Assembly: GCF_900095735.1 (NCBI RefSeq)
Contig: NZ_FNLO01000002.1
Coordinates: forward strand, 199,626-263,625
Length of the DNA stretch: 64,000 nt
Reading direction: 5' to 3'
From: Chitinasiproducens palmae
Lineage (GTDB): Bacteria > Pseudomonadota > Gammaproteobacteria > Burkholderiales > Burkholderiaceae
In this document: positions 36,819-45,828 of the stretch, in pieces
Layout of the letters: every line of letters starts with the position of its first letter
Numbering within the stretch: the first letter of the stretch is position 1
Position numbers and translations under genes: made by a program
The notes under the pieces: model-generated
The model's database searches: none
Told to the model about the DNA's origin: nothing
The model's input: the letters and a program-made list of their open reading frames with translations, nothing else

Positions 36819-37115
36819 TCAGTCCTCCAGTTCGTTGGCTATTTGCTTCGCTAGCTTGATATCTTTCTTCTGCGTGGACTTGCTGCCGCCGCACAACAAA
36901 ACAATGACGATCTTTCCGCGCTGAACGAAATAAACGCGTTAGCCCGGTTCGACGTCGATTTTCAGTTCATTGACGCCCGCGCCGACCGAACGCCATTGTC
37001 CCAGATTGCCGAGTCTGGCTCGTTAGATGCGCAGGGAAATGGCCGCGCTGCCGATCGGGTCACGGAGCCCGACGAACCACTTGTCGAACTGAGGGGTGGT
37101 CAGGACGCTGTACAT
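36819..37115 (-). pseudogene. higB: HigB/RelE-like toxin killed by two nonsense codons
   Basis: Reading one continuous frame of 99 codons from ATG 37115 gives MYSVLTTPQFDKWFVGLRDP ending SLRI, TAA (37023-37025), then RARLGNLGQWRSVGAGVNEL and KIDVEPG, TAA (36939-36941), then RVYFVQRGKIVIVLLCGGSK ending AKQIANELED and its natural TGA. The frame is kept throughout and both stops replace residues conserved in the family, one of them the tyrosine before RVYF. All core strands and the C-terminal KxDI..A helix are present, so decay by point mutation looks recent. The intact higA gene follows. Confidence 0.85.
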
Positions 37116-37127
37116 TCTTAGAATGTA
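37111..37127. promoter_or_regulatory. Perfect palindrome at the higBA start, likely HigA operator
   Basis: TACATTCT-T-AGAATGTA (37111-37127) is an 8-bp perfect inverted repeat with a one-base centre that covers the toxin ATG (37113-37115). HigA-type antitoxins repress their own operon by binding such palindromes at the promoter. The operator is intact although the toxin is not. Confidence 0.6.
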
Positions 37128-37133
37128 ACTCAT

Positions 37134-37662
37134 GAGGGACACATATGTTGCGCGCTCTTGTATCAGATTGTCGGACCGTGGACGGGCGGGCGGCTCGGTG
37201 TTGGCACCTGGACGCATTTGATTCAAATCAACGAGTATTGCGGGCATGACAAGCGAAGCGGCGTCCACTCATCGCTGCGCGCCGGCGACCGGATCGTGGG
37301 CGGTGCCAGTTCCCCGGGCCGTGGGCGTAGCGGGCGAATGCAACACCGAAGGAATGCGGCAGTCCTTACACTTAGACGCTGCATCTCTAAAGATGGAAGC
37401 ATGGACGGTCGCGGTGCTACGCCGCCAGCCGGTGATTTGTTTGGGCGTGTGGATGCCGGCGTCCACGCATACGGCCGCCCCGGCTGACCGACCGGTGTAC
37501 TTTCGCTGACGATGAAGCCTGCCGAGGCGCGCTGGACGTAGTGGACAGCCAGCAGCGCCGTCGGCAGATTGCCGGCCGCGGGCCGCGCCCGAGTCCTCGG
37601 TGGCATGACGATGCGATCGGCAGTTCAAGTCGTCCCGGACGCTAGGAATCGAAGCGCATGGC
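37134..37662. other. Gap without recognisable gene
   Basis: 530 bp between the higBA promoter and the end of the SGNH hydrolase gene. Translations on both strands are low in family features; no repeat or hairpin was supported. Confidence 0.5.
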
Positions 37663-39033
37663 TCACCGTCCGCTGAGGATGGGGCACGACGCAGCCGCCC
37701 TGTCGTTCCCGATGGTCGGCAGCAGCATGTCCAGGTCCACCGCATCGGCCATCGCCTTGTTGCCTTCGTTCCCCGGGTGTAGGTGGTCGCCTGAGTCGTA
37801 GGCTGGGGCGAGCCGGGTCGGGTGGTCGACATCGCGCAGGACGGCATCGAAATCGACAACCGCATCGAACACGCCGCTGTGGCGAATCCAATCGTTGACC
37901 CGCTCACGCAGCGCATCTTTGTGGTCGTTGAAGTAGTCTTCGAGCGGTGTGCCGGGCAACGCGCCTGCGAACGGCGTAAGCGTTGCCGCCACCACCCGGA
38001 CACCGCGTGCATGCGAGCGCGCCACGAGCTGCCGATAGCCGTCGCTCAGCTCGTCGAGCGTCGGCGTTCGCGCTTGCCGCGCGAATGCCGTTCCCGGCCA
38101 GGCGATGTCGTTGATGCCCAGCATCACGATCACGCTTCGTACACCTGGCTGCGCCAACACGTCCCGGTCCAAGCGTGCCAACGCGTTCGTACCCATCCCG
38201 TCGGAGAGGAGGCGCGCACCGGAAATGCCGGCGTTTGCAACGGCGACGCCGCGCGCACAGAGGCGCCTGGCCAGGAAGTCCGGCCAGCGCGTGTCCCTGT
38301 CGACACTGGCCGTGGCGCCGTCGGTGATCGAATCGCCGAGCACGACGACGGCTTGCGCGGGCCGATCGCTGTCCACCTGGATGCCGGCCAGCAAGGGACG
38401 CGCGGTCGTTGCAAGCAGCGGGCCGTTGGCAGGCGTAAGCGAAATGGCGGCGGCCTGGTCTCCGGGCGCGATCCAGGCGGTCTGTCGTCCGTCCCAATGG
38501 AAGGTTTCGACGTGCGTCGGGCGCGGCAAGTACAGGCTGACCGCGACCTGTGTCAGCGACCGGAGCGGGACCTCGACCGCGTCGCTGAGCCAGGAGGCGC
38601 CCGGCGGAATCAATACCGCTTCCTTGCCGCCGAACGTCACCTGGCGCGGTGGGTCGCTCAGCGCTGCGCCATCAGGAGCAACTCGGGCGAGCGTTGTCTT
38701 GCCGACGAATACCGGCTCGCGCCCGAACGCGTTCGACAGGACGATGCGCGCACGATGCCCTCCAACGCTGAGCCGCGCGATCTGGCGGATTGTCTGTCCT
38801 TGTATCGTCGCGGGAAGATTGGTTGGAAACAGGAAGCCGCTCTCCCATACGCGCTGGGGGCTTGCCTGCCAACTGACCACCCAGCTCGCCGACGACGTAG
38901 CTGACAATGCTGCCGAGGGAGCCGCGGACTGCTCGACCGACGACGACGGAGTCGCCGCGACGGCAGCACTCAACGGCAAGCCCAGCAACATTGACGGGAT
39001 CGAACGCAGACAACGATTTGGAAACAGCCGCAT
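37663..39033 (-). CDS. Secreted SGNH/GDSL hydrolase
   Basis: This 456-residue protein has a signal peptide (cleavage after AAVAA, about residue 27) and an Ala/Ser linker to about residue 50. A beta-rich N-terminal domain is followed by the SGNH hydrolase domain. Catalytic S235 is in VLGDSITDG, the block III Gly-Asn equivalent is in LGINDI (about 305-310), and D416/H419 are in DHLHP. Relatives are extracellular lipases/esterases and carbohydrate esterases. The gene stands alone, divergent from a LysR regulator that probably controls it. The substrate is not predictable. Confidence 0.85.
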   Translation of the reverse strand: MRLFPNRCLRSIPSMLLGLPLSAAVAATPSSSVEQSAAPSAALSATSSASWVVSWQASPQRVWESGFLFPTNLPATIQGQTIRQIARLSVGGHRARIVLSNAFGREPVFVGKTTLARVAPDGAALSDPPRQVTFGGKEAVLIPPGASWLSDAVEVPLRSLTQVAVSLYLPRPTHVETFHWDGRQTAWIAPGDQAAAISLTPANGPLLATTARPLLAGIQVDSDRPAQAVVVLGDSITDGATASVDRDTRWPDFLARRLCARGVAVANAGISGARLLSDGMGTNALARLDRDVLAQPGVRSVIVMLGINDIAWPGTAFARQARTPTLDELSDGYRQLVARSHARGVRVVAATLTPFAGALPGTPLEDYFNDHKDALRERVNDWIRHSGVFDAVVDFDAVLRDVDHPTRLAPAYDSGDHLHPGNEGNKAMADAVDLDMLLPTIGNDRAAASCPILSGR

Positions 39034-39141
39034 TGAAGTGAATCGGTTTGCCTTGGACGCATCAATGATGAATTGAAAGACCAGATTCAGATAGACTGCG
39101 GCGGGAACAGCACTTGTGCTTCGAATTCAAGGACAGCAGAG

Positions 39142-40080
39142 ATGGCACGACTCGACGTCAACCGCGCTGGCGAAATGGAGGTGTTCGTGCGCGTGGTGGA
39201 GTCAGGCGGTTTTTCGGCTGCCGCGCGTGCTTGCGACATGACGCCTTCCGCGGTCAGCAAGCTGGTCGCGCGGCTGGAGCGGCGGCTGGGCACACGATTG
39301 CTCAATCGCTCGACCCGCCACCTGCAGCTGACCGCGGAAGGCTGCGCTTTCTACGAGCGTGGCGTGCGCATTCTGGCTGATCTTGAAGAGGCGGAGCGCT
39401 GTGCGGGCGAACGCACGTCGCCTCGTGGCCGTTTGCGCGTCAATGCGAACGTGCCGTTCGGACACCACTTCCTGCTGCCCTTGGTGCCGTTGTTCCTCGC
39501 ACGTCATCCGGAAGTGACGCTCGACCTCGTGTTGACCGACGAGGTGATCGACATCCTCGAACAACGCACGGACGTGGCCGTACGCGCCGGTCCGCTGAAG
39601 AGCTCTAACCTGGTCGCGCGCAAACTGGGCGGTACGCCCATGATTATCGTTGCCTCGCCCGACTATCTGGCGCGCAACGGCACGCCGACTACCCCGGACG
39701 CGTTGCTGACGCACAATCGGATCGGCGCCAACTATGCGCGCGCCCAGGCCGGATGGCCGCTACGCTGGGACTCACAGCCGGTGGTAGTGCCAGTTACCGG
39801 CAACGCACAGGCCAGTGACGGCGAAGCCTTGCGTCACCTGGCGGTCGCCGGTTTGGGGCTGGCAAGACTTGCGGCCTTCCAGGTGCGAGACGACATCGCG
39901 GCGGGTCGATTACGACCCGTGCTGGAGGGGTGCAACCCCGGCGACATCGAGGAAGTGCACGCTGTCTATGTCGGACAAGGTGGCCACCTGCCCTTGCGCG
40001 TGCGTGCCTTCCTCGACTTCCTGACCGAGCACGTGGACATCGGCAGCGCTTGGCGTGCCGATGTCCACCTACAGCTTTAA
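39142..40080 (+). CDS. LysR-family regulator (AaeR/DmlR-like)
   Basis: This 312-residue LysR regulator has an HTH (MEVFVRVVESGGFSAAARAC, then MTPSAVSKLVARLERRLG) of the DmlR/CrgA branch. ATG 39142 has GGACAG upstream; the 23 codons before it are not conserved. The effector domain includes LRVNANVPFGHHFLLPLVP. Divergent position suggests control of the SGNH hydrolase gene, with about 110 bp between the two starts. Confidence 0.85.
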   Translation: MARLDVNRAGEMEVFVRVVESGGFSAAARACDMTPSAVSKLVARLERRLGTRLLNRSTRHLQLTAEGCAFYERGVRILADLEEAERCAGERTSPRGRLRVNANVPFGHHFLLPLVPLFLARHPEVTLDLVLTDEVIDILEQRTDVAVRAGPLKSSNLVARKLGGTPMIIVASPDYLARNGTPTTPDALLTHNRIGANYARAQAGWPLRWDSQPVVVPVTGNAQASDGEALRHLAVAGLGLARLAAFQVRDDIAAGRLRPVLEGCNPGDIEEVHAVYVGQGGHLPLRVRAFLDFLTEHVDIGSAWRADVHLQL

Positions 40081-40212
40081 CCTACAGCTGTCACGCATAC
40101 CAGGGCCGACGCCGTTACGGCGTGCTGGCTTCGCGGCCGGATCGCACGGCGCGCTCGACGAATCCGCTCGACGAATCCGCTCGACGATAAGAGCACGGAT
40201 GCGGGCACTGGG

Positions 40213-41583
40213 TCACGGACCGCACGGATGATCGCCGTGAAGCTGACGCACTGTTCGGGCGATCAATGCCAATAGCGTCTCGACATCGGCGTCCTGTGTG
40301 CGCCAGGACGACACGCTGATGCGCATGGCAGGTCGGCCGTGCCAAATCGTGCCCCCGAACCAGGCCTCGCCGGATGCCTGCACTGCTTCACGCACCGCCA
40401 GCGTTTGTGCATCGCTCGCGCACCGGAACAGCACCTGATTGAGTGTTATCTGATTGAGCACCTCCAGTCCGATGGCCGCCAGTCCCTCCCCGATCCGACG
40501 CGCTTGTGCGCAATGCCGCTCGATCAACGCGGCAACGCCCTGTCGCCCCAGGCTGCGCAGCGCTGCCCAGACGGGGATCCCGCGAGGACGCCGCGAAAAC
40601 TCCAGCGTCAGATTCTTCTGCGCGTCCACGCTGGCGCTCGCATAGACAGCGTCGCTGTTCATCGACTCGGCCAGCGCGCGCGCATCGCGACAAATCGTCA
40701 TCGCGCAGTCGTAAGGCGTATTCAGCCACTTGTGCGCGTCGGTCGTCCAGCTATCGGCCAATTCGACGCCGTACGTGAGGCGAGCCAGCGACGAGGCGCG
40801 CGCCCACAGACCGAACGCGCCATCCACATGAACCCATGCTCCCGCCCGTCGTGCACGAGGAATGATTTCGTCGAACGGGTCGAACGCGCCGGTATTCACC
40901 TCACCCGCCTGCAGGCACAGGATGGTGCGTGCGTCCAGCAGGGGCAGCCGGGCGGTGTCGACCCGTCCCTGCGCATCGACCGGCGCATAAACGATCTGAT
41001 CAAGCCCGAACCCCAACACGCGCAATGCCTTTTTAACGGTGATGTGAACCAGCTCGGATACGACCACCCTGATTGCCGGCGCGTTGTGCAACCCTTGACG
41101 ATCGAAGTCCCAATGCTGCCTCGCCAATAACTCGCGCCGGGCCACCGCCAACGCGGTCAGCGTGCAGGCCGTGGCACTGGTACCGAAGCCGACCGCACTC
41201 TCGCGCGGCAGATCCAACGCATCGAGTATCCAGCCGGCGGCCACGCGCTCGAGGGTTGCTGAAATCGGCGAATTATCGAAAGTCGAAGCGCATTGATCCC
41301 ATGCCAGCATCAACCGTTCAACGGCAGCGGCGGCGGGCAACGAGGCGCCAATCACGAAACCAAAGTAGCGCGGGCCGTTGGATGCGGTGGTGGCCGGCGA
41401 TCCGACGTCATCGAGCAACCTCAATGTCTCCTCGGAACGGGCACCCTCCTCTGGCAGCGGCTCGTCAAAGCGAGTCAACGCAGCGATAGCCTGGTCCGAC
41501 GGAAAGACCCGACGATTGCGATTGGCCTCTGTGTACTGCCGGCCGCGTGCATCGGCGTCGGCCAACAACTCGACTTCGTTCAT
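40213..41583 (-). CDS. PLP-dependent group II (aromatic amino acid/glutamate type) decarboxylase
   Basis: This 456-residue fold-type I enzyme binds PLP through K285 in TTDAHKWLNTPYD, with D254 in WVHVDGAFGLWAR contacting the ring nitrogen. The block order matches pyridoxal decarboxylases (DDC/GAD/HDC family), and PRYFGFVIGASLPAAA is typical of the bacterial branch that acts on aromatic or unusual amino acids. GGAGGG lies before ATG 41583. That ATG overlaps the stop of an MFS remnant as ATGA, so it was once the second gene of a permease operon. The substrate is unknown. Confidence 0.85.
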   Translation of the reverse strand: MNEVELLADADARGRQYTEANRNRRVFPSDQAIAALTRFDEPLPEEGARSEETLRLLDDVGSPATTASNGPRYFGFVIGASLPAAAAVERLMLAWDQCASTFDNSPISATLERVAAGWILDALDLPRESAVGFGTSATACTLTALAVARRELLARQHWDFDRQGLHNAPAIRVVVSELVHITVKKALRVLGFGLDQIVYAPVDAQGRVDTARLPLLDARTILCLQAGEVNTGAFDPFDEIIPRARRAGAWVHVDGAFGLWARASSLARLTYGVELADSWTTDAHKWLNTPYDCAMTICRDARALAESMNSDAVYASASVDAQKNLTLEFSRRPRGIPVWAALRSLGRQGVAALIERHCAQARRIGEGLAAIGLEVLNQITLNQVLFRCASDAQTLAVREAVQASGEAWFGGTIWHGRPAMRISVSSWRTQDADVETLLALIARTVRQLHGDHPCGP

Positions 41584-41780
41584 GCCAGATTCCCTCCACC
41601 GGTATTTTCTGTTTGACCCTCTACGGTGGACGTGAGGTGCCGCGTCATCCACCAAAACCATATCGCCAACACGCTGACCGTCGCCCCCAGCGCACATACG
41701 CCCTGACGGCCGGCAACGTCACTGATGGTGCCAGCAAATACCCGTGCCAGCAGAAGGCCGACGCCCCCCCTTGTGCCGCG
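41580..41780 (-). pseudogene. C-terminal remnant of an MFS permease
   Basis: The minus strand encodes GVGLLLARVFAGTISDVAGR, then QGVCALGATVSVLAIWFWW and a short polar tail, ending in TGA that overlaps the decarboxylase ATG. The RVFAG.ISD..GR sequence corresponds to a helix-loop-helix unit of an MFS protein, and the remaining ten or so helices are missing. The fragment has lost its promoter end, so expression of the decarboxylase may depend on a new promoter. Confidence 0.55.
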
Positions 41781-42279
41781 CTGACGTTCCGTTGGCGCAT
41801 CGAGCACCCGGTTCGGGTCAAAGAGAAGCTGTTTATTCCACGTTCGCTATGGGGCTATGGGAATGTCGGGTTGTGGGGCCGACCTGCCGTGCGGATAGGC
41901 GGATTCGATGCTCGGGTGAAGGCGTCGCGCTGCGATACGTCTGCTGACCTTGCCAATAGTTGATCGTCGCAAGTTATAAATTTGGGTTGCAGTATTAAAG
42001 TCAGTATATATCGTTACGAGCGGAGATGGCGATCGCCTCTATCACTGAATGGCGCAGGTACAACCGATGCAATCAACTTCTTACGACGAGCGGTCCGAGC
42101 GAACACACTTCAGCGCTGCTGCGCTTATCCAAGCAGATCAGCGGTACATCGCTTTCGATCTCACTCGCCGACCATCACCACGCCCGAACGCGTGCGCCGT
42201 TCCCCGCCCGACTTGACGACACCGCGGCTCACGGCGTCTGCGAGCATCACGGACAGGCACGCGCCACGCCATGTGAAAC
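41781..42279. other. Gap without recognisable gene
   Basis: 500 bp that includes an AT-rich patch at about 41960-42015, low GC for this window, but no gene or clear operator. Confidence 0.45.
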
Positions 42280-42308
42280 GGGGGCGCCACCGCAACCGTG
42301 GCGCCCCC
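42280..42308 (-). terminator. Strong hairpin after the peptidase gene
   Basis: GGGGGCGCCAC (42280-42290) pairs perfectly with GTGGCGCCCCC (42298-42308) around a 7-base loop, 69 bp past the stop of the minus-strand peptidase gene. The following minus-strand sequence, GTTTCACATGG, is only weakly T-rich, so it is an imperfect intrinsic terminator. Confidence 0.6.
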
Positions 42309-42376
42309 ACCGTTAGCGAGCCATCCGGTCGAGCGACCCGATCAATTGATTCTCTCGACCGAGTCGCTCGTCCTGC

Positions 42377-44239
42377 TCAGTCGAGTCGCGAGTAGACGGT
42401 CGAAACCTTCGTCGACCAGACGCCGTCCGTCAACATTGCGGCCTGCTTGTACCCCGCCGGTACCGCGCTCATCGACAGATCGAAGTTGCTTGCCGAGAAA
42501 ACAGGCGTGCTCGGCAGCAGGTCGCTCGCCTGAGCCGTCGTCGTATCGATCTTGGCGGCAAGCAGTCGGATCCTGTCCGTCGCGCTCGGCAGCGGCATCA
42601 GACGCGGCACTTGGTCCTTCAATGAGGACGTGGTGCCGATCGCTGTCCACACCTGCTCATCGGTACCGGGCTTCGCCGTATAGATCAGATACGTCAGCGT
42701 ATCGTTGAGCTCGATCGGCACCCCCCAGTACTGCCGATTGTCGTCCGCGCCGATGTAGCCGAGAATCACCGGGTTGCCCCGCAGGGTCAGCCAGTTGCCT
42801 GACAGCGGTGCACTGACGGTGATCTTCGCCGCGAAGTTGTTGCTGTGATAGGTTGGCATGCTGCCCACCATCGTCGCTATGCCGTTTGCATCGACACTCG
42901 AGAGCAATAGCGTATCCACGAACATGACGCCTGCATCGCTATGGGCATCGGCGACGAGCTTGCCTTGTCCGACATACGAGTCGATGTCCCAGACATGTGG
43001 CTTCTGAGCCAGCGCCGCCACGTAATTCTTGACGAAGCTCCGATAGACGGGCGAGAAGGCGACACTCTTCTGATAGTCCGCAGACGACTGCGTGTTCCGC
43101 AGCGAACGCGACGGAAAATAGAGGGACAAGCCAGACGCACTGCTGTAGTTAGCCGTTGCGTTGCGATAAATCACCGCGTCGCTGACCGCGTTGGCCACGT
43201 CTTTGGAGCCAGGCGTGGTGTCGCCAATCGCTTGCGAAAATTGCTTGATGTCGACGAGATCGAGGTCGTCACGGCTGTCGGTGCCGTTGCCGGTGCCGCC
43301 GAACGCCATCGAGACCGCGCGCTTCCAGACCAGGTTAGGCCAGGTGGTATCGCTGCCCTGCACCTCTTTCAGCACGGAGCCCGACCACGATTCGATCGAA
43401 CGTTGCACCGAGGCGACCTTGGTGAGATCGATCAGCGACAAGGTGCCGAACTGTTGCTCGTCAGCCTGCTTGCTGACATAGGCATCAGCGACGGTCTTGC
43501 CGAACGTCTTGGCGTCCTGGTCCGCTGAAGCGATGACAGTCGTCCAGTTCCATCCGGAACCTGGCTCAAGCTCCTGCGACGCGAGAAGGAAATCGCCGTA
43601 GGGTTTGAGCGCGTCGGCCACTTCGACCGTGGCCATCAGGCATGCATCGAAGCCGATCACATCGAAGTGAACCGCGCCGTTCGAGGTGCCAGTCTGCAAG
43701 GCGGTCGACAACGACGTCAACGACAGCATCGAGTTTCTTCCGAGCGCATCCGGCTTGTTTTCGTCGCCGCCATAGCCGGTCCAGCCGCCGCCGTGGTCCC
43801 AGAGGATGAGCTTGTAGTTCGTGGCCGGATACGTCTTGCCCGCCCAAGAGATGAAATCGGAGAGCGTGGTGGCCGCACCCATATCGGGCGTGCCGAGGTC
43901 GGCCACCTCTTGCAGGCGTCCGCCCAACAATACGTGCCGCTTCACATTGATCCAGTTCGGCACCGGGCTCGATGGATTGTTCTGCACGTTTGCGCCACCG
44001 GTCTCGATGACAACATTGGTATTCGCCGGCAATGACGTGCGGAGCATTTCCTTCAGGTTGCCTGTCGCGGACAGCTGATTGTTGCTTTCGAGATTCGACC
44101 CGACCATATAGACCATCACGGTCGTCGCAGCTTGCGGTTGCGGTTGCGGCTGCGGCGGCGCCTCTTTCGTGTCTCCGCCACAGGAAGCGAGACAGGCGAC
44201 GGACAGCAGTACGGCCGCTTTCAAGATGACTCTTCTCAC
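42377..44239 (-). CDS. Clostripain-family (C11) cysteine peptidase lipoprotein
   Basis: The 620-residue product starts at GTG 44239, which has GGAG 6 bases upstream. A lipoprotein signal peptide ends in VACLASC with C20 as lipidation site, followed by a Pro/Gln repeat linker (PQPQPQPQ). The peptidase domain has the C11 dyad: H149 in LILWDHGGGWTGYGG and C200 in IGFDACLMATVEVADAL. A beta-rich C-terminal half (about 420-620) may bind substrate. Such exported peptidases cleave after Arg or Lys in clostripain, though specificity here is unknown. The gene stands alone with its own terminator. Confidence 0.8.
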   Translation of the reverse strand: MRRVILKAAVLLSVACLASCGGDTKEAPPQPQPQPQAATTVMVYMVGSNLESNNQLSATGNLKEMLRTSLPANTNVVIETGGANVQNNPSSPVPNWINVKRHVLLGGRLQEVADLGTPDMGAATTLSDFISWAGKTYPATNYKLILWDHGGGWTGYGGDENKPDALGRNSMLSLTSLSTALQTGTSNGAVHFDVIGFDACLMATVEVADALKPYGDFLLASQELEPGSGWNWTTVIASADQDAKTFGKTVADAYVSKQADEQQFGTLSLIDLTKVASVQRSIESWSGSVLKEVQGSDTTWPNLVWKRAVSMAFGGTGNGTDSRDDLDLVDIKQFSQAIGDTTPGSKDVANAVSDAVIYRNATANYSSASGLSLYFPSRSLRNTQSSADYQKSVAFSPVYRSFVKNYVAALAQKPHVWDIDSYVGQGKLVADAHSDAGVMFVDTLLLSSVDANGIATMVGSMPTYHSNNFAAKITVSAPLSGNWLTLRGNPVILGYIGADDNRQYWGVPIELNDTLTYLIYTAKPGTDEQVWTAIGTTSSLKDQVPRLMPLPSATDRIRLLAAKIDTTTAQASDLLPSTPVFSASNFDLSMSAVPAGYKQAAMLTDGVWSTKVSTVYSRLD

Positions 44240-45199
44240 GCTGAACTCCGATTGGTTGTTTGAAAGATCCACGACGTGATGTCGATGCACTGCGTACAAC
44301 GCCCCGCCCTGCCCGAGCCCCGGCGTCCGCTAAAGCCTTCGAGGCGAACGGACGCACGCGTCCAACGACACGGCGGGTCAAGACCGCCGTGAAGCGTGTA
44401 CGTTTCCTTCGATGAAGCAACTTGCTAGTTGGTGCCGGCAGCACCGCTGAAGCGGCCTCTTGCGTCCTGAGCAGAGAGGCGCGCTTCGCGCCACGCCGGC
44501 TCTACGGGTTAGGCCGTGTTTCGCTTTGAGCTGGCGTGGCCTGCGGCACGCGGAACCGCTTCATGCCGTGACATTCGTCGCTTCACAAAGATGGGGCTGC
44601 TCGTCATGTCTGTCTCCCTGATCCGCATTCTTCTTCTGATTTTTCGCTTTGCATGACTTCGAAAAGCGCATGTGAGCGGTGCGGGCGCACATTTCATTTC
44701 GCCTTCACCCGACCGCAGGCGAAGACTACCGGCCAGCGATTACCGGATTGTTTCTGGATGGGGATTGGACGTTACGGTTGAAACAGATGGTTGGGTTGCA
44801 GGTCAGCTGTCTCGAAGAGACGTGTTGGATATGGGCGGATTGGCACGCATCGCATCGCGGCGAATGCACATCGCACATCGGGCACCCAGCAGATTGCGCG
44901 TGTAACACGACAGTGCGCCACGGACGATGCTCGCTTTCAGCAGCGTTTAGGCGCCATTGGGCGGTGCCGCCACTCCGGTACGGTAGCGGCGGCGTGCTTG
45001 CGGTCGCAAGCGTGCGCCTGCTCACGCGCAGGAGGTGGCTGCGCGTCGCCTTGCATGCAAGTCGCTTGGCTGCATGCCGGCCTTTGCAGCGGCAGTAGTA
45101 GTTGGATACGGCTTGCATGCGGTGGCTGCCGCTCGCAGTGTGCGCTTGAAGGCACTCAGGCCTGGCTCCGCGACCGCAGCACCAACCCGTCCGTCCTAC
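44240..45199. other. 960-bp gap without recognisable gene
   Basis: The longest stretch of this kind apart from the one at 61.5 kb. Short open frames exist on both strands (for example around 44679-45098 on the plus strand) but give no family signature and lack ribosome sites. I see no transposon ends. Confidence 0.45.
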
Positions 45200-45616
45200 T
45201 CAGTCCAGCGCGCCGCTTCCAGGCGGTGCAGCGTGACACACCGCCTCCACACGGTTGCCGGCCGGATCGCGCAGAAACGCCGCGTAGTAGTGCGGGTGAT
45301 AGCGTGGGCGCAGCCCAGGGGCACCGTCGGCCTTTCCGCCTGCTGCAAGGCCCGCATCAAAGAATGCATCTACCTCAGCGCGAGACACGGCCTTGAAACA
45401 CCAATGGCGTTTGCTTTCGTCGATCGGGTCCGCGTCGAGGTAGACCGCAAGGCAGGTCGATATCGGATCGGTCGCACTGCAACGCTCACCGTAACCGAGT
45501 GCGTCGGGCAAGTCGTAGACCTTCGCGGCGCCAAGCGCGGCCATCACGGCATCGTAGAAACGGCGGGCGGCCGCGAAGTCGGGAACACCAATTGAGACGT
45601 GATCCAGAAGTTGCAT
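45200..45616 (-). CDS. VOC-family (glyoxalase/bleomycin-resistance type) protein
   Basis: This 138-residue single VOC domain opens MQLLDHVSIGVPDFAAARRF and closes FLRDPAGNRVEAVCH, with metal-ligand-type His and Glu at the ends of the two beta-alpha-beta modules. AAGGAC precedes the ATG. The sequence resembles the putative lactoylglutathione-lyase-like proteins of proteobacteria whose substrates are unknown. It is about 210 bp after the ABC ATPase gene on the same strand. Confidence 0.8.
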   Translation of the reverse strand: MQLLDHVSIGVPDFAAARRFYDAVMAALGAAKVYDLPDALGYGERCSATDPISTCLAVYLDADPIDESKRHWCFKAVSRAEVDAFFDAGLAAGGKADGAPGLRPRYHPHYYAAFLRDPAGNRVEAVCHAAPPGSGALD

Positions 45617-45828
45617 CGAAATGTCCTTCTTGCGCTGTCGAGCGGGGCGCATTCATTATCCACTCGATTGGCCGCATAACGCCCAGCGACTGCGACTGCG
45701 ACTGCCGTTGCGGCTGCCGTTGCGGCTGCTGTTCGGACTGCTGTTGCGACAATCCGCGCGCGGGGAAGTCTCGTGTGACCCCCGCATGCGCATCGACCGC
45801 ACTGCCGCCACGGCCGTGCTGCCGCCCG
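45617..45828. repeat. Imperfect CTGCGA / CGGCTGCCGTTG repeats between genes
   Basis: Around 45688-45752 the sequence is built of degenerate units, such as GACTGCGACTGCGACTGCC then GTTGCGGCTGCC twice. It has the same slipped-repeat character as other gaps. No gene. Confidence 0.5.

Noticed and set aside
37134-37662. Small protein-coding gene between higBA and the SGNH hydrolase
   Set aside because: Open frames exist on both strands but lack ribosome sites and conserved-looking segments.
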